Part shown: positions 24,953-36,740 of the stretch, one piece after another | Layout of the letters: every line of letters starts with the position of its first letter | Position numbering within the stretch: position 1 is the stretch's first letter | Source of the DNA: Ovis canadensis | Taxonomy: Eukaryota; Chordata; Mammalia; Artiodactyla; Bovidae | Length of the DNA: 64,000 nucleotides | Assembly: GCF_042477335.2 (NCBI RefSeq) | Contig: NC_091245.1 | Location: 111,386,501 to 111,450,500, forward strand | Reading direction: 5' to 3' | Notes under the pieces: generated by a model | What the model was told of the DNA's origin: nothing | The model's database searches: none | Seen by the model: the letters and a program-made list of their open reading frames with translations, nothing else | Translations under genes and position numbers: made by a program

Positions 24953-25953
24953 CTGTTCAGTTCAGTTCAGTTGCTCAGTCGTGTCTGACTCTTTGCAACC
25001 CCATGAACCACAGCACACCAGGCCTCCCTGTCCATCACCAACTTCTGTAGGTTACCCGGACTCATGTCCATCCAACCATCTCATCCTCTGTCATCCTTCT
25101 CCTCATCCTTCTCCTCCTGCCTTCAATATGATTGAACATCAGGGTCTTTTCAAATGAGTCAGCTCTTCACATCAGGTGGTCAAAGTATTGGAGTTTCAGC
25201 TTCAACATCAGTCCTACCAATGAACACTCAGGACTGATTTCCTTTAGGGTGGACTGGTTGGATCTCCTTGCAGCCCAAGGGACTCTCAAGAGTCTTCTCC
25301 AACACCACAGTTCAAAAGCATCAATTCTTCTCCACTCAGCTTTCTTTATAGTCCAACTCTCACATCCATACATGACTACTGGAAAAACCATAGCCTTGAC
25401 TAGACGGACCTTTGTTGGCAAAGTAATGTCTCTGCTTTTGAATATGCTGTCTAGGTTGGTCATAACTTTCCTTCTAAGGAATAAGCAGCTTTTAATTTCA
25501 TGGCTGTTGTCACCATCTGCAGTGATTTTGGAGCCCAGAAAAATAAAGTCAGCCACTGTTTCCACAGTTTCCCCATCTACTTGCCATGAAGTGATGGGAC
25601 TGGATGCCATGATCTTAGTTTTCTGAAAGTTGAACTTTAAGCCAACTTTTTCACTCTCCCCTTTCACTTTCATCAAGAGACTCTTTAGTTCTTCTTCACT
25701 TTCTGTCATAAGGGTGGTGTCATCTGCATATCTGAGGTTATTGATATTTCTCCTGGAAATCTTGACTCCAGCTTGTGCTTCTTCCAGTCCAGTGTTTCTC
25801 ATGATGTACTCTGCATAGAAGTTAAATAAGCAGGGTGACAATACACAACCTTGACGTACTCCTTTTCCTATTTGGAACCAGTCTGTTGTTCCATGTCCAG
25901 TTCTAACTGTTGCTTCCTGACCTGCATACAGGTTTCTCAAGAGGCAGGTCAGG
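24953..25953 (-). mobile_element. BovB LINE 3' part, 5'-truncated
   Basis: The minus strand encodes the C-terminal half of BovB reverse transcriptase in one open frame of 257 codons (25167-25940). It includes [19 protein letters not shown] and the catalytic [12 protein letters not shown]. The part nearer the 3' end is out of frame. The 5' end directly abuts an L1 end at 25955. Confidence 0.88.
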
Positions 25954-25954
25954 T

Positions 25955-26525
25955 GTAGCTAGGACGTGGAAGCAACCCAGACATCCATCATCAGATGAAT
26001 GGATAAGGACATATATACATACATACAATGGACTATTAGCCATAAAAAAAGAATGTATTTGAGTCAGTTCTAATGAGGTGGATGAACCTAGAGCCTATTA
26101 TATAGAGTGAAGTAATTCAGAAAGAGAAAGACAAATATAGTATATTAATGCATATATATGGAATCTAAAAAGATGGTACTGATGAACCTATTTACAGGGC
26201 AACAACATTGAAGCAGACGTGAACAGACATATGGACATGGGAAGTGGGGCAAGGGGAGAAGGAGAGGGTGAGATGCGTGTAGCGTGTATGGATGCATACA
26301 CACTACAATGTGTAAAATAGATAACCAATGGGAATTTGTTGTATGACTCACGAAACTCCAACTGGGGCTCAGTAACAACCTAGATGGATAAGAAGGGGTG
26401 GGAGGCGGGAGGGAGTTTAAAGAGGGAGGGGTCACACGTATACCCACGGCTGACCCATGCTGACATACAGCAGAGGTCAATACAACATTGTGAGACAATT
26501 TTCCTTCAATTATAAATAAGCTTGG
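25955..26525 (+). mobile_element. L1 3' end
   Basis: It begins in the region encoding the last residues of ORF2 (text GGAAGCAACCCAGACATCCATC) and runs through the 3' UTR to TTCCTTCAATTATAAATAAG. It is more divergent than the young L1 copies at 23 and 46 kb. Confidence 0.8.
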
Positions 26526-26599
26526 AGGAAAAAATGTATTCCTCTTGTTGGAATGCAGTGAGAAGTATAACGGCCTCGGTTCTGAGATATTTCTGCCAA

Positions 26600-27130
26600 A
26601 AATTTATAACCTGAATGCAACACTGTTCCTGGCTTGTACCCAATTATCTATTGTTAACAGCAGAAAATGACTGTTACTCATTATCCAATTATACAAAAGG
26701 TTAAGCTGCAACTTAGTGCAGATGCCCACTGACAGTGCACCCTGAGGGGAATTTAGGATGGAAAAAAAACAAGATGAAGAACTCTGTGCTTTGGATAAAC
26801 AGGCCCTTATATATTTAGATGAACATCTCAGAAAAAATTTCAATAACTACAGATGCTTGCCTCTTTCCAAAAACAGAAAAGTACTAAAAATATGAACTTG
26901 AGATATCTGTTCTTTGTGATTAGCAGTAATCTTTTACCAAGATGTATCCTTGACTACCTGTATTTCCTAGCTAAAAACAAAAAAAAAGCACATAGGCTGG
27001 CTCCTTCTCTACCTCTTCAGAGCAGTTTCTCAGAGCTACTGAGAGGCTGTCTCCCAGACTGTAGTCCCCAGTAAGGTCCCTGAATAAAACTTAACTCATA
27101 ACTTTTATGTTGTGTATTTTTCCATCAGTA
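26600..27130 (+). mobile_element. ERV1-type (MER41-like) LTR remnant
   Basis: The 3' part is diagnostic by eye: CTTCAGAGCAGTTTCTCAGAGCTACTGAGAGGCTGTCTCC and then CCTGAATAAAACTTAACTC, which is a polyadenylation-type word, followed by ATGTTGTGTATTTTTCC. The left limit is a guess. Confidence 0.55.
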
Positions 27131-27275
27131 AAAACTATACAGGACATAATTGGGAGAATTGGTGAAACTTGAATGGGATCTGTAAATTAGATAATAGTAA
27201 TGCATTGGTATTTCCTAATTTTCATGGTTGTATTGTGGTTATGCGAGAGGTCTTTGTTTGCCTGAATTACACTTT

Positions 27276-27490
27276 AAGGGCTCCCTGGTGGTTCAGATCA
27301 TAAAGAATCTTCCTGCAATACAGGAGACCTGGATTTAACCCCTGGGTCTGAAAGATCCCCTGGAGAAGGGAATGGCTAGCCACTCTGGTATTCTTGCCTG
27401 GAAAATCCCATGGACAGAGGAGCCTGGCTACAGTTCTTGGGGGTTTCAAAGAGTCAGACACGACTAAGTGACTAATATTTTCACTTTTCA
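27276..27490 (+). mobile_element. Bov-tA-type SINE
   Basis: It starts GGGCTCCCTGGTGGTTCAG and carries the CATGGACAGAGGAGCCTGG body and the CACTTTCACTTTCACTTTCA-like end typical of this family. Confidence 0.85.
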
Positions 27491-27494
27491 CTTT

Positions 27495-27780
27495 CACACT
27501 CTAAAGAAAGTGTCCCCACCTCCCAGGCCACAGACCAGGTCAGTGGCCTATTAGCAACCAGGTCACACAGCAAGATGTGAGAAGCAGGTAAGTGATCAAA
27601 ATTTGTACTTACAGCCACTTGCCATCACTAGCATTGTCACCTAATCTCCCACCTCTTTGGAGCAGTTTCTCAGAGCTTTCTGAGATGCTGTCTCTCAGGC
27701 TGCAGTCCTGATTTTGCCCCAGATAAAATGTAACCTGCAAGTCTCACATTGTATAATTTTTAAAGTCAGTTGAAAATTTT
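27495..27780 (+). mobile_element. Second ERV1-type (MER41-like) LTR end
   Basis: The stretch CACCTCTTTGGAGCAGTTTCTCAGAGC, then TGAGATGCTGTCTCTCAGG and CCAGATAAAATGTAACCTG, is a diverged copy of the LTR end at 26990-27130. It may be the sister LTR of that copy or a separate insertion. Confidence 0.5.
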
Positions 27781-28285
27781 GGAGATTTTAGATGGTCTGC
27801 AATTGACAGATTTCTCCTAAAGTTACTTGATCACTCTGCTGTCTATTCCATTCATTCTTAGTAATTTTTAAATTTCCATCTTTTTCCTGCTTTATTCTCA
27901 GAAACGTACTGCTGAATCAAATGCAGACTCCATGGACATTCCCTCCCTTCTCTAAGAAGCAAGCTATCACACATTTATAACATACCATTCTGTGAGCAAA
28001 AATACAGTTTTACAATCTCTCACTCTTTGAAGTATTTCTTCATTCTCAGAAGCATCCAAATCATTTCTTCACTGCTGCTGCCTCCTCCAGAATTAGTTAA
28101 TTCATCAAGTATTTATTGAGAAAATACTATGAGCCATACCATTCTAGAACCTGGGAATGCAATCGAAAATAATGTCTCTGTTCTCATGGAATTTACAACC
28201 TACCAGTGGAACAAAAAATAAAGGAACAACTCCTCCCACCTCCCATTTTTTGTTTTTCAGACAATGATATCTGCTTAGAAAACAA
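27780..28285. other. Non-coding DNA
   Basis: No gene or named repeat was recognised. Confidence 0.35.
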
Positions 28286-28287
28286 TA

Positions 28288-28600
28288 ACAGGAGTTCTCT
28301 GGTGGTCCAGTGGTTGAGAGTCTGCCTGCCAATGCAGGGAACCTGAGTTCAATCCCTGCTCCGGGAATATTCACATGCTGTGGGGCAACTAAGCCCAAGT
28401 GCCACAACTACTGAAGCCTGCGTGCCTAGAGTCTGTGTTCCAGGACAAGAGAAGCCACGGTAAGGAGAAGCCTGGGCACCGTGGGGAGAATAGCCCCTAC
28501 TCACTGGAACTAGAGGAAAGCCTGTGTGCAGCAATGAAGACCCAGCTCAGCCAAGAATTAATTAATTAATTTAATTAAAATTTAAACATTTTAAGAAAGA
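28288..28600 (+). mobile_element. CHR-2-type SINE
   Basis: It starts AGGAGTTCTCTGGTGGTCCAG, has the GTCTGCCTGCCAATGCAGGG box, the GGGCAACTAAGCCC and CACAACTACTGAAGCC motifs, and an AATTAATTAATT-type tail. Confidence 0.82.
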
Positions 28601-28878
28601 AAACAACAACAGATGATAAAAATGTCCGGGGAAGGTCCTTTCTAAGATGAGGACATCTCATCAGAGCCAAAATGATGTGGAACTAGCCACATGAGGATCT
28701 GGAAAAAAGGCAAATGCAGAAGTCTTGTAAAAGAAATCAAGCATATTTAAACTCCCTGTAATGTAAGTCCCAGGTAACCATGATTTCATCTATTGTGTGT
28801 GGGATTGTTGTCATTTCTGAAATTTAACTGCTTATCCCAAGACTAAGTTTGTCACATCACAGGAGTTCAAGGTATAAC

Positions 28879-29353
28879 TGTTGTAGGAAAATGGACCCCT
28901 CCCAGTGCCTTAGAGTGTGCTCTTATCTAACACTTGGAAATGAATTGTCCAGGGAGACATATGTATGAGAAAGCAAGAGACGTTATTTGGAAGGAGCACC
29001 TGGGCAGAGTACAGCAGGGTAAGGGAAACCAGGAGGACTGCTCTACCACATGGCTCACAGTCTCGGGTTTATGGTGATGCGATTAATTTCCAGGTTGTCT
29101 CTGGCCAATCGTTCTGACTCAGGGTCCTTCCTGGTGGTACGCAAATGGCTCAGCCAACCAGGAGGAATCCAAGAGGACAAATGGACTGGTGGTCTCCTGT
29201 CTCCTTTTGACCTTTCCCGGATTCTTCCCATTGATGGTGGCTTGTTAGTTCCATGTTCCTTACCCGGACCTCCTGTTGTAAAATGACTCATGCACATGGC
29301 TGCTGTGGTGCCTGACCAGGGTGGATCGTTTCAGTCAGAGGTTTCCCCTAAGA
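28879..29353 (-). mobile_element. Ruminant ERV LTR, copy 1
   Basis: This is a full-length LTR (TGTTGTAGG at the plus-strand left end) related to the copies at 30146 and 30827. I recall it as the BTLTR1-type, class I-like LTR of ruminants. The transcription direction is minus: that strand shows a CATAAACCCGAGACTG promoter-like word. The right end has drifted. Confidence 0.75.
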
Positions 29354-30145
29354 TGTTTGTGGAAGAAATGAAAAGGAAACATGGAAGAAGGGCTGGGAAC
29401 CTGGAGCAAGTAAGAGATGTGCAAGGCTGCGACCAAAGGAAACAGAAGTCTGAAATCACAGAGCTTTGAGCACCAGGAAAAGGGTTGACAATTATTCTAA
29501 GTGCAATGGGAAGCCTTTGCAGGCTTTTCCTCTGGAGAGGACTTGGTCTTATTTACATTTGAAAAGATCATTCTCTCAACAGCAGCCTGTGTGGCAAGGC
29601 TTCCTCTTTGAGCCTGACCTCCCAGCAAGAGGTCAGAGGACTCTGAATTTGTGAGGTGTAGTTAGTGCTTGCAAAGCCTTGCTCTCACAGGAGGTCAGCT
29701 GTGACCCCCTTGTCCTCCAGTCCATCTCCACCCGGCCACCACCTTCTGAAGATTTAGAGTTTCCAGGCCTGAACTGACTTGGGCTTTTCAATGATAAAAA
29801 AACCTTTCTTTCCACCTTCTTTTCCTCAGAAGTTTGATCTGATGCTGCTTCCTCTAACATCCCACTTCCTTTCTCTCTGTTCTTTTGAAGCAAGCTGACT
29901 GCTGAGCTGTGAAAGGTGAAGCCATCTGCTCACACTAACCCTGCTCCTTTTACTCCCTGTAGAACCAACACAGCAGATCACAGTACCTCCCTTTCCTTTC
30001 CTACTTACTTTTGTTTTGACTATAAAATAAAGTTTGTCCTTTAAGTTGATTTCATTCTCCCTGAGTTTCTGATCTAAAAAATCCAACATTTCTGACCACA
30101 CGTGAAATTCTGAAGCCCCCTCACCCTTCACTGTCACCCACATTC
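29354..30145. other. Spacer between two LTR copies
   Basis: No retroviral protein reading was recognised here. It could be decayed internal ERV sequence or unrelated host DNA. Confidence 0.3.
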
Positions 30146-30628
30146 TGTTGCAGGAAGGGGGACTCTTTCCGGGGCCCAAGAGTGGGCGCTTGTCTAACAC
30201 TCAGAAATGAATTGTCCATGAAGACACTCACTCTCACAATGCAAGAGATTTTATTCGGAAGGGGCACCTGGGCAGAGTGCAGGAGGGTAAGGGAACCTAG
30301 GAGGACTACTCTGCCACATGGCTCGCAGTCTCGGGTTTATAGTGATGGGATTCGTTTCTGGGTTTTCTCTGGATGGTTATTCTGATTCAGGGTTCTTCCT
30401 GGTGGCTCATGCATCACTCTGCCAGGATAGATTACAGCAAGAAGGATGCTGGGAGGCAGTAGGGCACATGGAGTCTCCTTTTGACCTTTCCTGAACTCTC
30501 CCAGTTTGTGGTGGCTTGTTAGTTCTGTGTTCCTTACTGGGACCTCCTGTGGTAAAATAACTCACACAAATGGTTACTATGGTGACTGGCCTGGGTGGGC
30601 GGTTTCAGTCAGTGTGTTTTCCCTAACA
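30146..30628 (-). mobile_element. Ruminant ERV LTR, copy 2 (solo, complete)
   Basis: It is 483 bases long with inverted TGTT...AACA ends and a four-base target-site copy, ATTC, at 30142-30145 and 30629-30632. On the minus strand a CATAAACCCG-like promoter word is followed by the polyadenylation word AATAAAATCTCTTGC, which sets the direction. No internal retroviral sequence adjoins it, so it is a solo LTR formed by recombination or a member of a broken array. Confidence 0.85.
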
Positions 30629-30826
30629 ATTCCACTGCAGAGCAAACCTATTCCCTATAGCCACAAGCATCCGAAGCAAAGATCTTTTAAAGGTTCTCCT
30701 TTTTCCTTAAGTTTGTGATAATTCCCTTTTTTTTTTTCCTCCACCACAAGCTGACAAGCTGTTCACAGAATCAGAGTCTTCCTTCTTCTATATTTATTCA
30801 ATGGTGAATCCCTTCAACCTACTGGA

Positions 30827-31160
30827 TCCCAGGAGAACTGCTCTGCCACGTGGCTCACAGTCTCGGGTTTTATGGTGATGGGATTAGTTTCTGGGTGGTC
30901 TTTGGCCAATCATTCTAATTCAGAATGTTTCCTGGTAGTGCACGCATGGCTCAGCCAAGATGGATGCTAGCAAGAGGGATCCTGGGAAGTGGATGGACAC
31001 ACGGTGTCTCCTTTCAACCTTTCTGGAACTCTTCCGGTTGGTGGTGGCTTATTAATTCCATATTCCTTATCAGGATCTCCTGTCATAAAACAACTCATGC
31101 AAATGGTTACTATGGTGCCTGGCCAGGGTGAGCAGTTTCAATCAGTGTGTTTCCCCTAAG
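30827..31160 (-). mobile_element. Ruminant ERV LTR, copy 3 (truncated)
   Basis: It matches copies 1 and 2 from the AGGAGAACTGCTCTGCCACG word to the GTTTCCCCTAAG end, but lacks the other third (R-U5 side in the minus direction). Confidence 0.75.
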
Positions 31161-31430
31161 AGTTTGATTCCTGGGTCAGGAAGATCTGCTGGAGAAGGGA
31201 TGGGCTACCCACTCCAGTATTCTTGGGCTTCCTTTGTAGCTCAGCTGGTAAAGAATCTTCCTGCAATGCAGGAGACCTGGGTTGGATCCCTAGGTTGGGA
31301 AGATCCCCTGGCGAAGGGAAAGGCTATCCACTCCAGTATTCTGGCCTGGAGAATTCCATAGACAGTGTAGTCCATGGGGTCGCAAATAGTCGGACACGAC
31401 CGAGTGACTTCACTTTACTTCACTTGTGCT
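31161..31430 (+). mobile_element. Bov-tA-type SINE with a partial unit before it
   Basis: A truncated unit at 31161-31226 (GTTTGATTCCTGGGTCAGG) is followed by a full unit that starts GGGCTTCCTTTGTAGCTCAG and ends GACACGACCGAGTGACTTC. Confidence 0.82.
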
Positions 31431-31439
31431 CTCTTAGAA

Positions 31440-31770
31440 CTAAAACCACCAATAAATGGAATATGTTAGCATTATTCATTCTAGAAAAAGTCAGAGTTTG
31501 ATAACTTCGAGGAGTTCATCAAGAGACCACCTGAAGCCAGATTTTAGATTTTATATACCCTAATCCTTATCGGCAACTCTGCACCTGAACTATTGCTATA
31601 AAACTCCTCACCAAGTCTGCATGAGTTAGGACACACAGTTTTAAGGAGCACAGCCCACCATGTTCCTCTTTGCCTGAAAAAGCAATAAAGCTATTCTTTT
31701 CTACCTCACCCAAAACTCTGTCTCTGAGATTTAATTCAGTGTTGGACTACAGAGGCCAGATTCGACTATA
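31440..31770 (+). mobile_element. LTR 3' part of an old ERV
   Basis: The order GCTATAAAACTCC (TATA), GCAATAAAGCTATTC (polyadenylation word) and TCTGTCTCTGAGATTTAATTCAG is the typical end of an ERV1-type LTR. The left limit is uncertain. Confidence 0.55.
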
Positions 31771-31869
31771 ACCCTGTCCCAAAAGTTCACAGACCCTCTC
31801 TGCTGTCTTGTGAGAGGTTTTCCATTATTCTGCTCAAGCCTGAAGTCTGCTCAGCCCCACTTCCCACTG

Positions 31870-32190
31870 TTTGTATATTGTTAATTCATTGTCATGTCCG
31901 ACTCTCTGAGACCCCATGGATTGCAGCACTCAAGGTTTCCCTGTCCTTCACTATCTCCCTGAGTTTGCTCAAACTCATGTCATTGAGTCAGTGATACCAT
32001 CCAACCACCTCATCCTCTGTAACCCCCTTCTCCTCCTGCCTTCAATCTTTCCCTTTTCAGGGTCTTTTCCAATGGTCAGTTCTTTGCATCAGTTGGCCAA
32101 AGTATTGGAGCTTCAGCTTCAGCATCAGTCCTTCCAATGAATATTCAGGGTTGATTTCCTTTAGGACTGACTGGTTTGATCTCCTGTAGA
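31870..32190 (-). mobile_element. Old BovB 3' fragment
   Basis: The minus strand matches the last 300 bases of BovB (SIFPS and QSFQ-encoding text in the complementary frame) with many changes. It is 5'-truncated. Confidence 0.75.
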
Positions 32191-32394
32191 TCTGATTATA
32201 GGTGTGGAACCACAAAATATACAGCTATCAAAAGAGGAGCTTCTGTCTGTCTTCATGCTCCTGTTAGAGCTCTGAAAGGACAATCTCATCTCTTTCGCTG
32301 TGTGCTCTAAAGGAATTGAGCAATAAACACAGGACTCAGGAAGGATCACATCAGCCCTGTGGCTGGTGTTAGGGAAGGGAAACAGTTCCCTCTA

Positions 32395-33240
32395 CCCTTT
32401 TAAGTTCTTCTGGCTGGTCTAAAAATTAAATTGGCATGAGACAAATTAACAGGAGAAAACCAAATTTAATTGTGTATGAATAAAGCTCCCATAAGAAAAA
32501 TGAGGCACAAGGATTAGTTAGGGAATTGTGGCTTATAAGCCACTGAAAGAAGGAGAATGGGGTAGGAATTTGAGCCTTCAAAGGAGGAAAAGATATTTCA
32601 CATAGAGATAGAAAAACAAATGTTTGCTATGCCATACAGAGACAATGGGACACAACGAGGGCTTTGGTCTCCAAGCCCTGCCAAGTTCCCCCTACTGAAA
32701 CAGAAGGGAAGGGGGCAGCACACAATTAAAAAAATGATATAACTTTATGTCATGAGGACATGACATAAACTATTTAGAATCATATAGGTCCAAGATGGTG
32801 GATGAGTCAACTTCCAGTAGACCTTGAGCCTCAGCATACATTAATTGTAACACGTCAACAAGCTAAGGGACACACTCACCAGCATCATGATGGTTCTGAG
32901 GCTCACCATCAAAGATCAAAAAGTAGGCAGGGGCTCAATTCCTAGAAACCTTTGCCCCTTCCTGAAATAGTTGACATAATCCTCTCACTCATAAGCCTAT
33001 GAGATAACCAAGCCCATGAAAACTAATCACACCATATTTCAGGCCCTTTTGGCTCCTGAGATGGCCTACACTCTGCGGAGATTGTTTCTCTCTAGATAAA
33101 TCCATTTCTTACCTATCACTTTGTTTCTCACTGAATTCTTTCTGTTCTGAGGCACAAAAGAACCTGAGCCTCAGTAAGTTCAGACATCAGGTGAGTGATT
33201 CTAATGAAAAGACCATGGGTTCAAGTCCCAATCTAATATG
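32395..33240. mobile_element. LTR-like remnant or remnants
   Basis: The 32410-32490 part (GGCATGAGACAAATTAACAGG) and the 33080-33230 part (TAAATCCATTTCTTACCTATCACTTTG, GAACCTGAGCCTCAGTAAG, GGTTCAAGTCCCA) look like the two ends of an old ERV LTR known from other mammals. I cannot name the family. Confidence 0.4.
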
Positions 33241-34200
33241 ATGATTTTGGCCATTTTGGAAAGTTACTAAATTTTTCAAGTTTTTCCTATGTATAAATTA
33301 AATTTTTGTTTTATTTTCTCCTGTTAATTTGTCTAATGTCAATTTAATTCTTAGGCCAAAAAAACAGCCTAGAGGCATGGAGGAAAAAATCTTCCTTCTT
33401 AACACAAATATGAAGGATAGGTTTGAAGAAATAAAAGCTCAAAATGTAAGGATGAAGGACACACAAAAAAGTAAGCTGGGTGATAATGAACAGAAGAAAA
33501 AATAATGGAAATTTCACATAATAAAAACTGGTGATCCTGAAGAAAAAATAGAACAAATTAAACAAACAAACAAAAAAAAAAAACATCTTTTTCAGTTTTT
33601 GAATATTCAAATTGAAAGGATTAAGGAATTAAAGATAATTCTAATATTTAATGACCACATCCTGATGGTGGAAGCAGAATGCTGGAAAACTTCTATTCCC
33701 GTATTCTTTAGATAATTTAATAAAACACAATAAATGGGGTTGGTGTTCCTATAAAAAGGAAATGAAAATATTGGCAGGACGACAGTTAAACACACTCAGT
33801 CTTTTAGGAGAAAAGCCAGCCCGCTTGCTCTTAAACTATGATTAAAATTCAGTGGTCTCAACCTCCCCTGAAAGCTGGAATTACTTGAAGAGCTTTAATA
33901 AATACTGATGTTTGGGTCCCACATCCGCCTCCCAATTCAGGTTTAATTAGCTTGGGGTATGGCTTGGTAATTCTAATGTGGAACCATGTTTAAGACCCTC
34001 TTCCCAGCACTATCCCATGTGCTGATAGAAAAAGAGTGGGGAAAGGAGGAGGAAATACACTCTCCCAGGGCACAAGGGGTCAGTGAAACATCAGAGCCAG
34101 AAACACGGGAAGTGTAAGGTGTAATCCTCAGAAGGCATCTTCAGGATTAGTGAAAGGGCCTCAGGGCCATAGGTGGCATTTGACTCACATGTCACCATGG
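33240..34200. other. Non-coding AT-rich DNA
   Basis: No exon is visible. It lies just downstream of the pentraxin pseudogene exon 2 and may include its former 3' UTR. Confidence 0.35.
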
Positions 34201-34827
34201 TTTTTTTTTACTTGAGCACCTGCCAGTTAAGGATGTTAGGACTGAAGGTCCCACAGCATAGACACTGCTAATCTCTTCTGGCAATGGCACAAAGTCTTAC
34301 ATGTTCATACCTCCAATGTCTCCCACCAAACACTGGTTTTTATCAAAGCCCCCAGTGAACACAGGCTGCTCCTTCCCCAGGATGATGCTGGCCTTTGCCC
34401 CCAAAGAGGTTCCCTCCTCCAGACTCCTCCTCACAATGGGCTTCCCATCCACCCAGAGCCCTGTGATCTCAGAGGCAAACTCCCAGATCATACGGAAGTG
34501 CTTTGGTGCAGGAGAACCCTCAGGAGACTTGAAAAAGATGTCAGCTCCACCCATGATACACTGTACCTGCCAGTCCCTCATTATGTTGAAGAAGAGAATC
34601 TCATTATGCTGTTTTCTTGTGGTGTAAGGGAAGAGGCTATAGTTGAAGGTCAGGTCAGTAGAGATGTGCAGGTACACATGAAGGCCTGGAGTGGTTTAGT
34701 TAAGTGTGCAGTCAGCGTCACGTAGGAATTATCCGACGCTTTGGGGAACACAAAGTCCTTTGTGTGCATATCTGTAAGGGTGAAAAGACAGAGAAGGGAA
34801 ATGTCAACAGTGGAGCTTTGTTAAAAA

Positions 34828-35270
34828 TCAAAATTCAACTGAGTAAATCTAAAGATATAATTGTCATTATTCAGTGATTCATGAACTGGGCAACATCCCA
34901 TCTAGCAGGTAGAAAGGAATTTCAAAGAGCTGTACAAAATTAAAGACTTTTATAGACAGAAGAGAATAGGAAGAGAACTTTTTAGCAAAGAGTGGGTTAT
35001 TTCAGTGGGCTCTTTAGCAAAGACCTATGACAAGGTCACCATCCTATGGGGGGAAAATGGCATCTTATTGGGTAGATTACCTCATTAGAGAGGCCAGGTA
35101 ATTCCAGACTGACAAGGTAAATGTCACATTCCTGGGAGAGGCTGAAATTACAATTAGAATAGTTATTGCAGTTTGACTTGCTAACATGGGGCTTAACACA
35201 GGTGACTCCATTTCCAAACAGCTGTCTCTCTCTCTCTTTTTTTCTTAACAGTTCTGCCCTTTTGATCAGG
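34828..35270. mobile_element. LTR-like repeat, left copy, in the pseudogene intron
   Basis: It is a diverged sister of 42727-43120. Shared words in the same order are ACTGAGTAAAT, GATTCATGAA, GAAAGGAATTT, GACTTTTATAG (GCCTTTTATAG in the other), AAGGTCACC, TTATTGGGT and GGTTACCTCATTA-like text. It begins about 60 bases from the exon 2 acceptor. Confidence 0.6.
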
Positions 35271-35723
35271 CTGAGATGTCTCCAGCTGGTATGCAGGACC
35301 AGAAGTCAAATGGAGCCTTCTGTGACTATGAGATGTGTACCTAAGGCTCAAGTGCCTGGATTTTGGCTGCCATTCGGGTAGGGAGAAGGATCATGAGTCC
35401 CTTCTGAAGAGATTCAAGGGCAATCTTTTTTCTCAGTGATTCCAAATCAGAATGGGAGAGAGCGGAAACATTTCTTTGGAGATTTATAACCAATTTCATT
35501 AGGAAAATAGAAGAATTCAGGACCCAGTCCAACTTGTAGATATATAACAAAATCTCAAATATAATCAACAGGATTAGAACTTAATATCTACAGATGTGCA
35601 CACATAACTTTTTTCTCTGTAATCATTCCCATTTTTATTTTATAATCATTTTATAATCACCCCCATTTTTAAAAATCAAAGATAACCAGAGTGCATCTAA
35701 TTTATTTGCACTAAATTTGGCCT

Positions 35724-35743
35724 TTGTTGTTGTTGTTGTTGTT
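35724..35743 (+). repeat. (TTG)n tract
   Basis: Six to seven TTG units stand at the 3' side of the BovB fragment that follows and probably are its tail. Confidence 0.85.
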
Positions 35744-35920
35744 CAGTCACTAAGTCATGTCCAACTTTCTGAGACCCCATGGATTGCAGCACACCAGGCT
35801 TCCCTATCCATCACTATCTCCTGGAGTTTGCTCAAACACATGTCCATTGAGTCAGTGATGCCATCTTACCATCACATCCTCTCTCCCCTGCTTCTCCTCC
35901 TGTCCTCAGTCTTTCCTGAT
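35744..35920 (-). mobile_element. Old BovB 3' fragment
   Basis: Minus-strand BovB terminus of about 180 bases (CAGTCACTAAGTCATGTCC to TCCTCAGTCTTTCC on plus). Confidence 0.7.
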
Positions 35921-36510
35921 TATTTACATAAATGCAGCAAGATAGTGGTTGACCATGCAAGCTCTTTTGAAGACTGCCCTGTTGAAACCTTGTAAGTAAA
36001 ATACCAGGCCATTTTCCCAAGGGACTTTATTGACTCCAGAGAGTAAACCTTAATTCCTTAAAACTGATGGTTATCTAAATAGCAAAAGCAATCTTGAGAA
36101 AGAACAGTGGAGCTGGAGGAATCAACCTCCCTGCCTTCAGACTATACTACAAAGCTACAGCCATCATGAAAGTATGATAGTGGCACAAAAATAGAAATAT
36201 AGATCAACGGAACAAGATAGAAAGTCCAGAGATACATTCATGCACCTATAGGAACCTTAGCTTTGACAAAGGAGGCAAAAATATACAATGGAGAAAAGAT
36301 AGTCTCTTCAATAAGTGGTGCTGGGAAAACTGGTCAGCTATGTATAAAATAATGAAATTAGAACACTGCCTACCTCTATACATAAAAACTAATCTCAAAA
36401 TGGATTAAAGACTTAAATGTAATGCCAGAAACTATAAAACTATTGGAGGAAAACATAGACAGAACACTCTTTGACATAAATCACAGCAAGATCTCCTATT
36501 ACCCACCTCC

Positions 36511-36740
36511 TAGAAAATCCCATGGGCAGAGGAGCCTGGTAGGCTGCAGTCCATGGGGTGGCTAGGAGTTGGACACTACTGGGCAACTTCACTTTCACAT
36601 TTCACTTTCATGCATTGGAGAAGGAAATGGCAACCCACTCCAGTATTCTTGCCTGGAGAATCCCAGGGACAGAGGAGCCTAGTGGGCTGCCGTCTATGGG
36701 GTCGCACAGAGTCGGACATGACCGAAGCAGCAGCAGCAGA
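36511..36740 (+). mobile_element. Dimeric BovA-type SINE inside L1
   Basis: Two related half units (GGAGCCTGGTAGGCTGCAG and GAGGAGCCTAGTGGGCTGC) and a CAGCAGCAGCAG end. It is somewhat 5'-truncated compared with the copy at 19501. Confidence 0.85.

Noticed and set aside
29826-30200. A 124-codon open frame on minus between LTR copies
   Set aside because: I saw no retroviral or cellular protein motif in it, and part of it lies in LTR U5-like sequence.
33190-33235. A tRNA-like GGTTCAAGTCCCA box
   Set aside because: There is no cloverleaf around it. It fits an LTR end or a tRNA-derived remnant, not a tRNA gene.
34200-34771. Reading the 34-kb locus as a working APCS gene
   Set aside because: It has two frameshifts and a stop, and its residues are CRP-like. 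Sequencing errors would have to explain three separate breaks plus loss of both cysteines.
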